DNA of 64,000 nt. Source: Chitinivibrionales bacterium (GTDB lineage Bacteria > Fibrobacterota > Chitinivibrionia > Chitinivibrionales > JANQEN01). The notes under the pieces were generated by a model, which worked only from the letters and a program-made list of their open reading frames with translations, had not been told where the DNA came from and made no database searches. Below, one piece after another: positions 37,129-46,177 of this stretch (position 1 is its first letter; each line of letters opens with the position of its first letter). A program made the position numbers and the translations under genes. The stretch is from NCBI GenBank assembly GCA_028278335.1, contig JANQEN010000135.1, positions 1 to 64,000 on the forward strand, read 5' to 3'.

Positions 37129-37155
37129 GATATATGTGATATATGTGATATATGT
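37129..37155. repeat. Tandem 9-bp repeat (GATATATGT x 3)
   Basis: Three perfect copies of GATATATGT stand in tandem, preceded by a partial GATGTGT, about 95 bases upstream of the carboxypeptidase gene. Such a short tandem repeat can vary in copy number and could change promoter spacing. Confidence 0.8.
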
Positions 37156-37249
37156 GAATCTGCCCGGTTTGTAGGTTCACAGAATTATTTATGCTAATGA
37201 CCAACCATGCTATTTTAATAAGTGATTTATTTCCATAATGGGGGCTTTC

Positions 37250-39154
37250 ATGCGACGTGTACAAAGCTTTGTTATCTATGTGATTATTGTTCTTTCCGTT
37301 TTTTCGACCGTAGCGGAAGAGGCATATCATCAGGGAATGATTTTTTATTCTCACCCCTCTCAGGTTCAGGAACTTTTTGCATCAAAGGATGTTTTTATTA
37401 TACATGATTTTAAAAAGTATCTTAGTGTGATTGTCAAGGAATCAGTTGTGCCCCTCTTAGAAAAAAGAGGGCTTTCAGTGACCATTACACGAAAAAATCT
37501 TTCTCAAAGTCATCGAGCATCCTTTAATACTAAAGATCGCGGCCGCTTTGGCTATTATCCTACCTTATCTGAGGTTGATACAATTCTGGACGGATTAACA
37601 AAGAGGCATCCCAACATTGTGAAACGTGGTGTGTTAACACCAAGTACCATTCAAGCTCGTGAAATCTATTATGCAAAGATTTCCAATAGCCCCAGTGCGG
37701 ATAACAAGAAACCGGAAGCCCTTATTACCGGAGGACAACATGCCTGTGAAGTGATAGGACCTGCCTGTGTACGATTGGATATGTACCACCTGTGCCAGAA
37801 TTATGGTAAAGACCCAGAGATAACCTGGCTTGTTGACAATAGGCAAATCTATTTTGTTCCGGTTATGAACCCCGATACCTATGAGTATATGCAAAAGGGT
37901 GAGTCTCTTCGTAAAAATAGACGTGATCATCGGGGAGTATCTGCTAGAAATGACGGTGTAGATCTTAACCGCAACTATCCCTATAAATGGGGGTACGACA
38001 ATGTCAATTCCAGTCCAGACTCCTCTAAAATGAATTATCGAGGATACTACCCAGTTTCAGAGCCAGAGACAAAGGCGATGGTAGATTTCATCAATAATCA
38101 CAAATTTCGAACCTGGCAAAATCATCACAGTGCAAATGATGTGCTGGTTATCCCCTTTGGCTATAACTATCGAGTACGTTTGCCAAGAGCAGATTCTGTC
38201 AAGTACTATACCATGTGTGAGGAACAGCAGGCCTGTTATGGACGATTTAAAAAGTGGGGTCCCTCCTATATCTCTTATAATGGATGGTCTCTTAACGGGG
38301 GAACAGAGGATTGGGGATGGAGTGACTCTTCTGCCTACCGACTCTATTGCGTTATCACCGAACTTGGTGCGAGTATGTGGGAATCTGATAGAAATGCTAA
38401 GGTCACTGCTGAAAAGATGCTTGAAGCAGATATGTACATGATAAAGTGTGCGGGCTTTTATCCTGTGCTCAAGGGGATCACCTTGAAAGATGATGTCTTG
38501 GGCAATAATGATGGTAAACTAAATCCTGGGGAAACAGTTACCCTCAGTGCTACTATAGAAAATAAGTCGGTTGTAGATACAACACCGGATGTCAAGGGCG
38601 TCTTAAGCTCATCCTATTCTCATATTGAAATGAAAGATAGCAATGCCAATTATGGGGATGTGCAATGGTTGACAGCATTCAAAAATCCCACGACAGATCA
38701 ATTTGAATTCAAATGCAGTAATCAAGCTAATGAAGGTGATTGGGCAAAATTTGATCTGAAACTGAAATGGACCATGCATTCGGTCTCCTTTGAAAAAAGT
38801 CTCGCCTGTTCTCTCCAGGTTGGACGCCTAGTTGGACTTATAAAGAATTATCGACTACAGGATTTACACGGTGGATTGAGTATAGTGCAAAGTCCCGATC
38901 GTCAATCGGTTCGCATTAAGCTTAGAATCTCTAAGGAAAACCTTGTCTCAGGTTTTTCAGAGAAACTCAAGGTTGGCGTATTTAATGCCGCAGGTAGAGA
39001 GGTTGCACGACTGGATCGTATGGTTCGAAATACATCCACAGTGATTGATTGGACTATGGTAGATAAACGTGGGTACAAGATCCCACAGGGACTTTACTTT
39101 GTTAGAGTATCTTTGGGAAGTTTTTCTGCAGTAGAGCGACTGATAATGCTTTAG
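37250..39154 (+). CDS. Secreted M14 zinc carboxypeptidase with FlgD/T9SS-like C-terminus
   Basis: The 634-residue protein has a signal peptide (about 5-22), an N-terminal prodomain-like region and an M14 peptidase domain (about 105-400). Metal ligands are H-x-x-E in GGQHACE and a second His in TWQNHHSAND; LNRNYPYKWGY carries the substrate-binding Asn-Arg, and the catalytic Glu is in VITELG. The last 200 residues are beta-rich, ending in a FlgD-like module (VGVFNAAGREVARL ... GLYFVRVSLG ... RLIML), the form of many type A type-IX sorting domains. It likely trims peptides outside the cell. ATG at 37250 follows GGGGG by 5 bases and is preferred over ATG at 37238. Confidence 0.9.
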   Translation: MRRVQSFVIYVIIVLSVFSTVAEEAYHQGMIFYSHPSQVQELFASKDVFIIHDFKKYLSVIVKESVVPLLEKRGLSVTITRKNLSQSHRASFNTKDRGRFGYYPTLSEVDTILDGLTKRHPNIVKRGVLTPSTIQAREIYYAKISNSPSADNKKPEALITGGQHACEVIGPACVRLDMYHLCQNYGKDPEITWLVDNRQIYFVPVMNPDTYEYMQKGESLRKNRRDHRGVSARNDGVDLNRNYPYKWGYDNVNSSPDSSKMNYRGYYPVSEPETKAMVDFINNHKFRTWQNHHSANDVLVIPFGYNYRVRLPRADSVKYYTMCEEQQACYGRFKKWGPSYISYNGWSLNGGTEDWGWSDSSAYRLYCVITELGASMWESDRNAKVTAEKMLEADMYMIKCAGFYPVLKGITLKDDVLGNNDGKLNPGETVTLSATIENKSVVDTTPDVKGVLSSSYSHIEMKDSNANYGDVQWLTAFKNPTTDQFEFKCSNQANEGDWAKFDLKLKWTMHSVSFEKSLACSLQVGRLVGLIKNYRLQDLHGGLSIVQSPDRQSVRIKLRISKENLVSGFSEKLKVGVFNAAGREVARLDRMVRNTSTVIDWTMVDKRGYKIPQGLYFVRVSLGSFSAVERLIML

Positions 39155-40104
39155 ACCATTTTCCCAAGAGGATAGGTCCTTCCAGTTTCTACATCAACCA
39201 CCGGCAGGTGTCCAATTTGATCAAGCCGTGCCGTGCCGCTTAAATGGTTTCTATTCCCCTGTTCATCAAAGGACTCCCTCACTCGAGTATCTCGATATCC
39301 CTGGTCTGCTGTTAAGGTTTTGCAGCTTGACAGGTACTCCTTTTTTACGAAGAATGCATTGCATCCAGCACTATTGGTCCCCACAAAGGCATAACCCTTT
39401 TTATGGGCAAGGAAGCAAAGTGCCTTTAGAGAAGCGCCAAAATAAAGATTTGAAAAATGAGCTTCGGTTCTATTGAATTGTTTTTCATAGGGGATTGAAA
39501 TTGCCCGTGAATTGCCAAAGAGTGGATTGTATTCACAAATTACAATTCGTGGTGTGATGCACTCAATAGCATTCCATACCCAATAGTCATTGCCATCAAT
39601 ATCGATACTTAAAAGACCAATTTCTCCAAAAAATCCCTGCTTTGTAAAGAGATCGTTACAATTCTCTCTGGTTACTCTCTGGCATTGAGCGGTGAGGTCG
39701 TAACGCCAATAGTACGGCTCTGCACGGATTGACCTGATATTTTGTTTGTCAGGATCAAAAATAAGGCCGCACCAATTGTTGTTCATTAAAAGAAATCGAG
39801 TGTTTGATTCAACATAGGTATCCACCCCAAATTCAATAAAGGAGTCCTTGGCAATAGGAATATGGTTGATGAGATATTGAATGATCCCATCTTCGCCCCA
39901 TTGTGAAAAGACTCTAAATTCAACCTCTTCCAAAGATTTAATACTTTTAAGGCTCTTAAGATGTCGAATCTGTTGCTTTGCTAAAAGAAAGGCGTTGTTT
40001 TCACACTGCTGTTTCAGGAGAAAGTGATCATAATGGTTTGGAATATGCTTTAAAAGGTGATTCTGAATAAGTTGGAGTAGATGCTTGGAGAAGGGTTTTA
40101 CCAT
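39151..40104 (-). CDS. FkbM-like SAM-dependent methyltransferase
   Basis: The 317-residue protein contains the EFRVFSQWGEDGIIQYLI, FIEFGVDTYVESNTRFL, GLIFDPDKQNI and LLSIDIDGNDYWVW motifs of FkbM-type methyltransferases that often act on glycans or surface polysaccharides. The usual FIEFGxxxG glycine-rich loop is partly changed (FGVDTYVE). The N-terminal 55 residues form basic amphipathic helices. It converges on the carboxypeptidase gene with a 4-base overlap. The substrate is unknown; the presence of a glycosyltransferase 5 kb away suggests surface glycan chemistry, which is inference. Confidence 0.8.
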   Translation of the reverse strand: MVKPFSKHLLQLIQNHLLKHIPNHYDHFLLKQQCENNAFLLAKQQIRHLKSLKSIKSLEEVEFRVFSQWGEDGIIQYLINHIPIAKDSFIEFGVDTYVESNTRFLLMNNNWCGLIFDPDKQNIRSIRAEPYYWRYDLTAQCQRVTRENCNDLFTKQGFFGEIGLLSIDIDGNDYWVWNAIECITPRIVICEYNPLFGNSRAISIPYEKQFNRTEAHFSNLYFGASLKALCFLAHKKGYAFVGTNSAGCNAFFVKKEYLSSCKTLTADQGYRDTRVRESFDEQGNRNHLSGTARLDQIGHLPVVDVETGRTYPLGKMV

Positions 40105-40271
40105 TATTTCTCATCTCTTTTTTGTACTATTGTCTTTCCTATGAGTATTTGGCACTATTAGGATTTTATTCTTAACAAGTTTCTTACGCTTTAGACAGCA
40201 AAGGTCTATCATACTAACTTAATTATATCATAGTTGCCAAGCAGAGTGAATAGTGAGTGCTTTGGTAGTGC

Positions 40272-40300
40272 TTGTTTTAGGCTCTCCGCTATTTTATAAT
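40272..40300 (+). promoter_or_regulatory. Sigma70-type promoter for the cNMP-binding protein operon
   Basis: TTGTTT (40272-40277), a 17-base spacer and TATAAT (40295-40300) form a near-consensus promoter. It sits in the 320-base gap 40105-40424, which otherwise holds AT-rich sequence with no gene. The implied 5-prime leader is about 118 nt. Confidence 0.65.
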
Positions 40301-40424
40301 CTAACTAGTGCCTGTACAGCTATTTAGGTAATATAAATTGTTGTTCAGAAGGTGTTGTTTTGTTGGGTGAGTTACTTTACAAGAAAGAGTAGCTCGTCAT
40401 AATGTTTGGTAAGGTGTTGCTGCA

Positions 40425-40910
40425 GTGAAAGAGACTGAAAAGAATACTTTTCATGTGCTTGAGAATGTGATCTTCCTTAAAAAAAGCGCACTCTTTTCTT
40501 CAATGAAGACAAGCGAGCTTCGGGCAATTGCGACCATTGCCCAAGAATTGCAATTTGTAGATACCAAGGAGATTGTTCGAGAGAACGATGTCGGTGACTC
40601 TCTCTATCTTATCAAGGAAGGCTCTGTGGCGATAAAAAAGGTAATTGACGAAACCGAAAGTATTCACCTGGCAACACTTGCCCAGGGTGAATGTTTTGGC
40701 GAAATGGCTCTCTTTGATACAGAAGTTCGCTCTGCCAGTGTCTATGCCCAGGGGAGTTGTACCCTTCTTTGCATACAACGGGAAGAACTATTTGATCTTC
40801 TAATTGATTTTCCAACAATTGCCACAGAGTTTTTAAAGATTTTTATTAAACGACTAAGAAGTGCCAACAAAAAGGTTGAATCAATGGCACTAAACGGTAA
40901 GGAGAAATAA
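40425..40910 (+). CDS. Stand-alone cyclic-nucleotide-binding domain protein
   Basis: The 161-residue protein is a single cNMP-binding beta-roll (about 18-140) with the phosphate-binding cassette FGEMALFDTEVRSASVYA (about 88-105), in which Glu and Arg would contact the cyclic phosphate and ribose. There is no helix-turn-helix or catalytic domain, so it is not a CRP-type regulator and probably acts by protein contact. It starts with GTG after an AAGG motif. The solute-binding protein gene begins 5 bases after its stop, and a TPR gene overlaps that one, so the three form an operon. Cyclic AMP or GMP ligand identity is not determinable. Confidence 0.88.
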   Translation: MKETEKNTFHVLENVIFLKKSALFSSMKTSELRAIATIAQELQFVDTKEIVRENDVGDSLYLIKEGSVAIKKVIDETESIHLATLAQGECFGEMALFDTEVRSASVYAQGSCTLLCIQREELFDLLIDFPTIATEFLKIFIKRLRSANKKVESMALNGKEK

Positions 40911-40915
40911 GCATT

Positions 40916-42355
40916 ATGAAAAACTGGAAGCACTCCATCCTACTGTTGGGAATTCTTTTTCTTACCTGTACTTCCTCTTTGACAATGAAAGTCCTTATCA
41001 GGATGGTAGATCAACAGGAAGCCTTTTTTAAGAATGAGGTTGTTCCACAGTTTAATGAGAAAGAAAAACAGGTGGTAGAAGTTGTCCACTATAACAGTGT
41101 TGATAGTGTTGATTTTGCATTGGATCAACATGCCGGAGTTGTAGGTCTTGTTAAAGTACCCTTTGAGAAAAGTGCCTCGCTGGTAAAGTCTGGTAAAGTT
41201 CTTCCGCTGGAGAATATCTTGACGGGGGAAGAATTACGAGAGTTTAACGAAACCTATATGCTAACCTCGCTTGGAAAAATACGAGACAAACAATACTATA
41301 TACCAAGAAAATTTGAAACTCGTATCATGGTATATCTCAAAAGTAAAGTCGCCGATGCAATTGAAGTGTGGCGTAAGCATCGTGATGCGATTAATGCAAT
41401 CCTCAAAGAGTATAATGGGTTTGGGCTCCCAGCAACCTTTATACTTGATGATGATCCTAACCTATGGGACTATTACGATATATTTGTTATTGGGTGGATT
41501 TGGGCACATACTGCCTATGAGGGGAAGATGGGACCCAAGGTGGCCCATCGTGGAAAACGATATTCTGGGACTGCTCAGAGACTCATTGATAGAATATTTC
41601 AGTGCGATGGTGAAGAGGAGGCTGTGGTTTCCCTTAACGGTAAAAGTGTGGTCGATGCATTCCATTGGGAAGCGGTCTATGCTGCTGCGGGAATTTACAA
41701 TGATAAGATGTGGCAGGATGCATGGAGTGGTGCTGGTGTATGGCAGGGATTTGCCGATGGAGAGGTATTCCTCTCTTTTATGACCCAACTTGACTGTTTT
41801 TTTATCCACGGTACTGGATATGAAGGTATGAAAGGGTATTTGAAGAACACCGAGGATATGGGAGTGGCGGTTATGCCCGAGGGATGTTCCTTTATTCTGA
41901 CCAACAAAGGTGAGGTCAAGCGTAAGGGACGAAAAGCTATAACAACCGGTGGTTGGTGGTGGGGAATACCAAAAAAATCCCCCGATCCTAAACTTTCCTA
42001 CACCCTTGCACGGCATATTACCAACATGGAAAATCAGATTCAGGGCTGTAGCCGATTTGGTATGATTCCGGTTCGTAAAGATATCCTCAGTGATATGCAA
42101 ATGTTTTTTGGGGGTAATTGGATCAGTCGGATCTACAATGTTTCCTTTAAGCAGCTCATGAACAATAAGTATATTGTGGTACCGCAGCATCCCCAGTTTA
42201 ATGAAATACGAAATATCTATCTTGATGCATGGTTTGATATTGTTGTCAATAAGAATTGGTCTCCTGATAAAAAAGTACCTAATCGTGATCATATAGAACG
42301 AGTGCTCACCTCAAACTATATGCCTAAGGTAGATGAACTAGCAAAATATGAGTGA
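40916..42355 (+). CDS. Extracellular solute-binding protein (family 1-like)
   Basis: The 479-residue protein has an N-terminal signal (LLLGILFLTC, possible lipidated Cys18, although Thr at -1 is unusual) and the layout of ABC sugar-type binding proteins: VVPQFNEKEK near the start, ATGAT-like YYIPRKFETRIMVYLKS, and a C-terminal WWWGIPKKSPDP ... ITNMENQ ... GMIPVRKD segment like the one that closes the cleft in family 1 proteins. No permease or ATPase gene is adjacent; instead it lies between a cNMP-binding protein and a TPR protein, with its stop overlapping the TPR start in ATGAGTGA. It may have been recruited for sensing rather than uptake (inference). Confidence 0.75.
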   Translation: MKNWKHSILLLGILFLTCTSSLTMKVLIRMVDQQEAFFKNEVVPQFNEKEKQVVEVVHYNSVDSVDFALDQHAGVVGLVKVPFEKSASLVKSGKVLPLENILTGEELREFNETYMLTSLGKIRDKQYYIPRKFETRIMVYLKSKVADAIEVWRKHRDAINAILKEYNGFGLPATFILDDDPNLWDYYDIFVIGWIWAHTAYEGKMGPKVAHRGKRYSGTAQRLIDRIFQCDGEEEAVVSLNGKSVVDAFHWEAVYAAAGIYNDKMWQDAWSGAGVWQGFADGEVFLSFMTQLDCFFIHGTGYEGMKGYLKNTEDMGVAVMPEGCSFILTNKGEVKRKGRKAITTGGWWWGIPKKSPDPKLSYTLARHITNMENQIQGCSRFGMIPVRKDILSDMQMFFGGNWISRIYNVSFKQLMNNKYIVVPQHPQFNEIRNIYLDAWFDIVVNKNWSPDKKVPNRDHIERVLTSNYMPKVDELAKYE

Positions 42356-43799
42356 AACAGCATTAACCCCAGTAGATCCTCAGGAGTTCGAGCGGTTGAA
42401 AAAGGCCTATGCCAAGGCCCCTTCTGACATAGAGACCGCTACAAAACTCGCACACTACTATACCGATCGAAATAACATCGGTGAGGGTATAAAAATTTAT
42501 AAAGCCCTAAAGGAGATATATCCTCAGGATTATTCAATCCTTTTGGCCTATGGCAATGCTTGCTTTGGTGGAGGCGATTTAAAGACTGCGATTACCATAT
42601 TTAAACAATTGACTCAACTCAAGCCATCCCGGGTAGAGGGATGGAATAATCTTGGTATTACACAGCTGACCCTAAATAAAAACGAAGCAGCTAAAAAATC
42701 CTTTTCAAAAGTATTAGACCTTGAGCCTGAAAATCATGGCGCACTCCTAAATTTAGGTAACTATTATTCTAATATAGACAATTTTAAAAAGGCCTTGGAG
42801 TTTTTTAAAAAGGCTACAATTGTACGTCCTGATTTTATCGACGCGTGGTACAATATGGGTAATACCCAGATCCAACTGGAGTTATATTCAGAGGCGATAG
42901 CTACCTATGAGAAAGCTCTGAAATACGATCCTAAGTTCTATTCAGTCTATAAAAATATTGGTTTTGCCTATGAAAAAATGGAGCACTATGATAAGGCAGA
43001 AAAATTCTACTCCCAAGCTATGGGAATAGATAAAGAGGATCATACTCTCTGGGTAAACCTAGCAAATGTCTATGCAAAACTACTGGAATACGACAAGGCA
43101 AAAAAGCACTACCTCGCAGCGGTAAAGATGGCTCCCAAGGAGCCTGCTGCCTGGCTTGGCCTTCGGGAACTCTCTTTGGAGAAAGGCGATATCCAGGCCT
43201 ACGTTAAATCAACCCTAGCCATACTTCATCGATTGAAAAAGAGCGAAATAGCTGAATCTCTTAAAAAAATGCGCCAACTTGATCGTAACGAGGATACGGA
43301 AAAGATCATGCAGGCTGTAGACACGTTGAAGGTTACCGGAGATGAAATTGATGGGGAGCGGATGCTTGTCTATTTGCGAACCAATAGAGAGGATAAGGCG
43401 CAACTGCTAATGCGACGATTGAGAAACCTTGCCAACCCCTCTGATCAGGTATTGGTCTGCCTTGCTGAGTATAGTATGGCTGAGGAAGAGTATGCTAAGG
43501 TGATTCACTATTGCACCTTAATAAAAAATGGTGAGACCTATGATCGTAAACTGTTATGGATAGCCCATATTGAAAAGAGAGAGCTTACTGAAGCACGGGA
43601 ACTCATTGAGAATTATCTTGTTGATAATAAGGATTGCTTTGAGGGGTGGTATCAACTGGCACGACTTAAAGCAATGACCCATAGTAAACGGCAAGCTAAA
43701 GAGTGTCTTCTCCGAGCTATTGAGACTGGTTTTACTGATTTTGAGTTGCTTGACACCGAAAAGGAACTTAAAAAAATCTACAAGTCAATCCCTCAATAG
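42348..43799 (+). CDS. Cytoplasmic TPR protein
   Basis: The 483-residue protein lacks a signal peptide. TPR units run from about residue 15 to 290 with classical motifs (GWNNLGITQLTLNKNEAAKKSF; AWYNMGNTQIQLELYSEAI), then a more helical, less regular region and further repeats to the C-terminus. It is translationally coupled to the solute-binding protein gene by an 8-base overlap. As a scaffold in the cytoplasm it could connect the cNMP-binding protein to a partner; this is inference from operon membership. Confidence 0.85.
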   Translation: MSETALTPVDPQEFERLKKAYAKAPSDIETATKLAHYYTDRNNIGEGIKIYKALKEIYPQDYSILLAYGNACFGGGDLKTAITIFKQLTQLKPSRVEGWNNLGITQLTLNKNEAAKKSFSKVLDLEPENHGALLNLGNYYSNIDNFKKALEFFKKATIVRPDFIDAWYNMGNTQIQLELYSEAIATYEKALKYDPKFYSVYKNIGFAYEKMEHYDKAEKFYSQAMGIDKEDHTLWVNLANVYAKLLEYDKAKKHYLAAVKMAPKEPAAWLGLRELSLEKGDIQAYVKSTLAILHRLKKSEIAESLKKMRQLDRNEDTEKIMQAVDTLKVTGDEIDGERMLVYLRTNREDKAQLLMRRLRNLANPSDQVLVCLAEYSMAEEEYAKVIHYCTLIKNGETYDRKLLWIAHIEKRELTEARELIENYLVDNKDCFEGWYQLARLKAMTHSKRQAKECLLRAIETGFTDFELLDTEKELKKIYKSIPQ

Positions 43800-43911
43800 A
43801 ATTGGGTTACAGGTTAAATTTTTGGGTTATACCACATATGGTACTTTTATAACAATCCTATACAAATTAAAACCATCGTTGCTTCAAATGGTACAAATTT
43901 AGGCAAAAAAT

Positions 43912-43940
43912 TTGAAAAGTTCCTTGCTTTGTGATACAAT
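43912..43940 (+). promoter_or_regulatory. Sigma70-type promoter for the coiled-coil/AraC/transglutaminase operon
   Basis: TTGAAA (43912-43917), a 17-base spacer and TACAAT (43935-43940). It lies in the 326-base gap 43800-44125, which otherwise shows no gene, and implies a leader of about 180 nt. Confidence 0.7.
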
Positions 43941-44125
43941 TAATAAAGAAGAATAACGCCTGTCAAGGTATATAAATTATATTTTCTCCTGCTTTATTTT
44001 GTATGATACACAGCTTCCAGAGTATAGGGGAGAATCCAAAAGGTTATCATACTAAAGGTGCGAAAAAACAAGGCAGGTTTTAAACAATACTATCTTGACT
44101 GTTAGAGTTGAAAGGGTGGTAAACC

Positions 44126-45322
44126 ATGAATCGTTTAGCAAATGTGGGAAAGTCGCTCTTTGGAGCATCCAATAGCTCCACCGATGCCAACCGTTTGTAC
44201 TCCATACTACTTGACACTCGGGCTTCCTCGGAATCACAAAACATGTATGATATTGCTGAAAAGCTAACTAAAAATGAACAGGATAATGCCAAATACGCTT
44301 TAGAGCAATTATGGACCCTTAAGAAAAACCTCGGTGAAGAGAATAAAAGTGGTACCATCGACCTTTTGATTGATTTCTACCAAAACAAACTTGATGTGAT
44401 TCGAAATAAGGAAGAGGACATAAAAAAGGTTAGTAAGGATTCGCGCGAGCTTATAGAAGAAAAACGTAAGCGGGATGCAGAAATTGTCTCAGTAAAACAG
44501 GAGATCAGCGACTGCTCCATAGAACTGGAACGATTAGAGACCAAGTTACAGGAGCTTCAAGTAAAGGAACAGGAGCTTGTCCTCATTGAAGGTCAATTGA
44601 TGAAGGAGTTAAAGCTCAATGCCAATTCTGTGGTAAATGGCCTTTATGAGATAATTTTAGCTTCGCAGGATGAGAGCGATTCCTATCAAGATATCTCTCT
44701 TGAACAGAAAGAAGAAAAGCCGATTGAGTTGAATAAAGCCCCGGCGGAGGAGAAAAAGCGACATGATGAAACCGAGACAATCAGCACTAAGGAGATTAAT
44801 CGAGCCTTAGACCGTGTAGAAAATGAGAATAATAAGAGTTCTAACCAGCTCGTGGCTGATGTGGGTAAGGCTGAGCAAGAAACAAAGGAGTTGATTGTTC
44901 CCTATCCCAAATCAATTGTCAAGACAACGCGGGGTGTGGTGATCGGGGAATATTACTACAATCCAAGACAGAACAAGCAGAGTCGACATTACATTTTTAA
45001 CAGCGCTTTCTTCTGTAAAAGCCTCTCTCAGGCGGTTAAAAGTTTACAAACCAGGTACGACCAGCAGATCCATGCAGAAAGTATTCAAATGATACAGGAC
45101 GCTTATAAAAGGATCTCCGATAATACAGTGCTACACTTTGAGGTGTCAACCAATGAGATTATCAATAAGAATAGCATGAAGGAGCTTTGGCACAAAATGG
45201 CAAAGCGTGAATATGATGAAGTTATGATAGTCGGGCAGAAGCTTAAAGCAAAACTAGAGGCACTGAATAACAATTACATTGTCATGCTTTCTGAACAGAT
45301 GACGCGGTACGAAGAGCAATAG
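44126..45322 (+). CDS. Coiled-coil protein of unknown function
   Basis: The 398-residue protein is unrecognised. It has no signal peptide. A long coiled coil covers about 85-170 (Glu/Lys-rich heptads such as ELERLETKLQELQVKEQEL), followed by an acidic, probably disordered stretch (about 185-255) and a conserved-looking C-terminal domain (about 260-398) with VVIGEYYYNPRQNKQSRHYIF and a final helical bundle. The N-terminal section (LYSILLDTRASSESQNMYDIAEKL) looks like a separate small helical domain. It starts 3 bases before the membrane AraC-type gene in operon order, so the two products may interact. Confidence 0.8.
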   Translation: MNRLANVGKSLFGASNSSTDANRLYSILLDTRASSESQNMYDIAEKLTKNEQDNAKYALEQLWTLKKNLGEENKSGTIDLLIDFYQNKLDVIRNKEEDIKKVSKDSRELIEEKRKRDAEIVSVKQEISDCSIELERLETKLQELQVKEQELVLIEGQLMKELKLNANSVVNGLYEIILASQDESDSYQDISLEQKEEKPIELNKAPAEEKKRHDETETISTKEINRALDRVENENNKSSNQLVADVGKAEQETKELIVPYPKSIVKTTRGVVIGEYYYNPRQNKQSRHYIFNSAFFCKSLSQAVKSLQTRYDQQIHAESIQMIQDAYKRISDNTVLHFEVSTNEIINKNSMKELWHKMAKREYDEVMIVGQKLKAKLEALNNNYIVMLSEQMTRYEEQ

Positions 45323-45325
45323 GAC

Positions 45326-46156
45326 ATGCTGCGGTATCTATTACTCAGTTTACAAGTCTGTATACTCTTTGTGAATCCCTCCTTTTCCCAGGACAGCTCC
45401 ACGATCTCTCAAAAGTCTATTGCTGACACAGCGGAAATACAGGACACTCTCCTTTCGATCGATACAATTGCCTCGGTAGATACCCATTCGATCTATAATT
45501 ACGATTCTATGCCTAATGAAGAGTATGATAGCACTCTTGAAGAATCAGCTTTTGAAACAGAAGTCGACAAAGATACATCATCAAATAAAGAGACTGGTAT
45601 ACCCGAATCAGTAAACAACACAGCATCAAGAAAACCCTCGTTACTTAAAAGAGGCTTAAAAAAGTTTGTCTCCCCAATTCGATTCATTGGTAGACATTTC
45701 TTTAAGATCTTTTTACTCCTCCTTTTTTCATTAATTATTATTGTCACCATTCTCTTTTATCAAAAAAGAGTAGACGATAAGCGGTTCTTGACCTCTACCC
45801 GATTGTCAATTATGGATAAGCAGGTACAAATTGCTTGCAAATATATTGAGAGCCGCTATCACGATTCAGATCTCTCCGTTGAGATGCTCTGCGAAGAGCT
45901 AGTAACAGGTCCCGCTTTTTTGGAAGCTCTCTTTGAAAGAGAATTGGGAATGAATATCGCTGATTTTATCATTCAAGTCCGTATCAATCGGGCGAAGGAC
46001 ATCTTAAAGAGTGAACCCCTCCTTTCAGCAGATGAAATGATTTACCGAGTGGGTTACATACAGGAGGAAGAGTTTCGGCGTCACTTTAAAGAAATCATTG
46101 GTGTCTCCTTTGATAAGTACAGCGCCCAAATTCCAAAAAACACCTCTGAACTTTAA
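45326..46156 (+). CDS. Membrane-anchored AraC-type DNA-binding protein
   Basis: The 276-residue protein has an N-terminal signal-like helix (about 3-20), an acidic Ser/Thr-rich extracytoplasmic linker (about 22-100), a basic stretch, one strong membrane helix (about 126-146) and a C-terminal AraC/XylS-type double helix-turn-helix (about 165-268; SDLSVEMLCEEL, RINRAKDIL, VGYIQEEEFRRHFKEIIG). The topology puts the DNA-binding domain in the cytoplasm. Transmembrane AraC-type proteins exist as hybrid sensors, but here the outer part is only a linker, so signalling may depend on proteolysis or on the operon partners (inference). It is followed 21 bases later by a secreted transglutaminase-like gene. 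Confidence 0.85.
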   Translation: MLRYLLLSLQVCILFVNPSFSQDSSTISQKSIADTAEIQDTLLSIDTIASVDTHSIYNYDSMPNEEYDSTLEESAFETEVDKDTSSNKETGIPESVNNTASRKPSLLKRGLKKFVSPIRFIGRHFFKIFLLLLFSLIIIVTILFYQKRVDDKRFLTSTRLSIMDKQVQIACKYIESRYHDSDLSVEMLCEELVTGPAFLEALFERELGMNIADFIIQVRINRAKDILKSEPLLSADEMIYRVGYIQEEEFRRHFKEIIGVSFDKYSAQIPKNTSEL

Positions 46157-46177
46157 TAGAAATACTCAATAAATTCT

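Noticed and set aside
40145-40165. TGGCAC-like sequence resembling a sigma54 -24 element
   Set aside because: The required GC at the -12 position (GG-N10-GC) is absent.
41462-42292. A long minus-strand open frame antisense to the solute-binding protein gene
   Set aside because: The sense strand has a full signal peptide and family motifs and belongs to a tight operon; the antisense frame has no such features.
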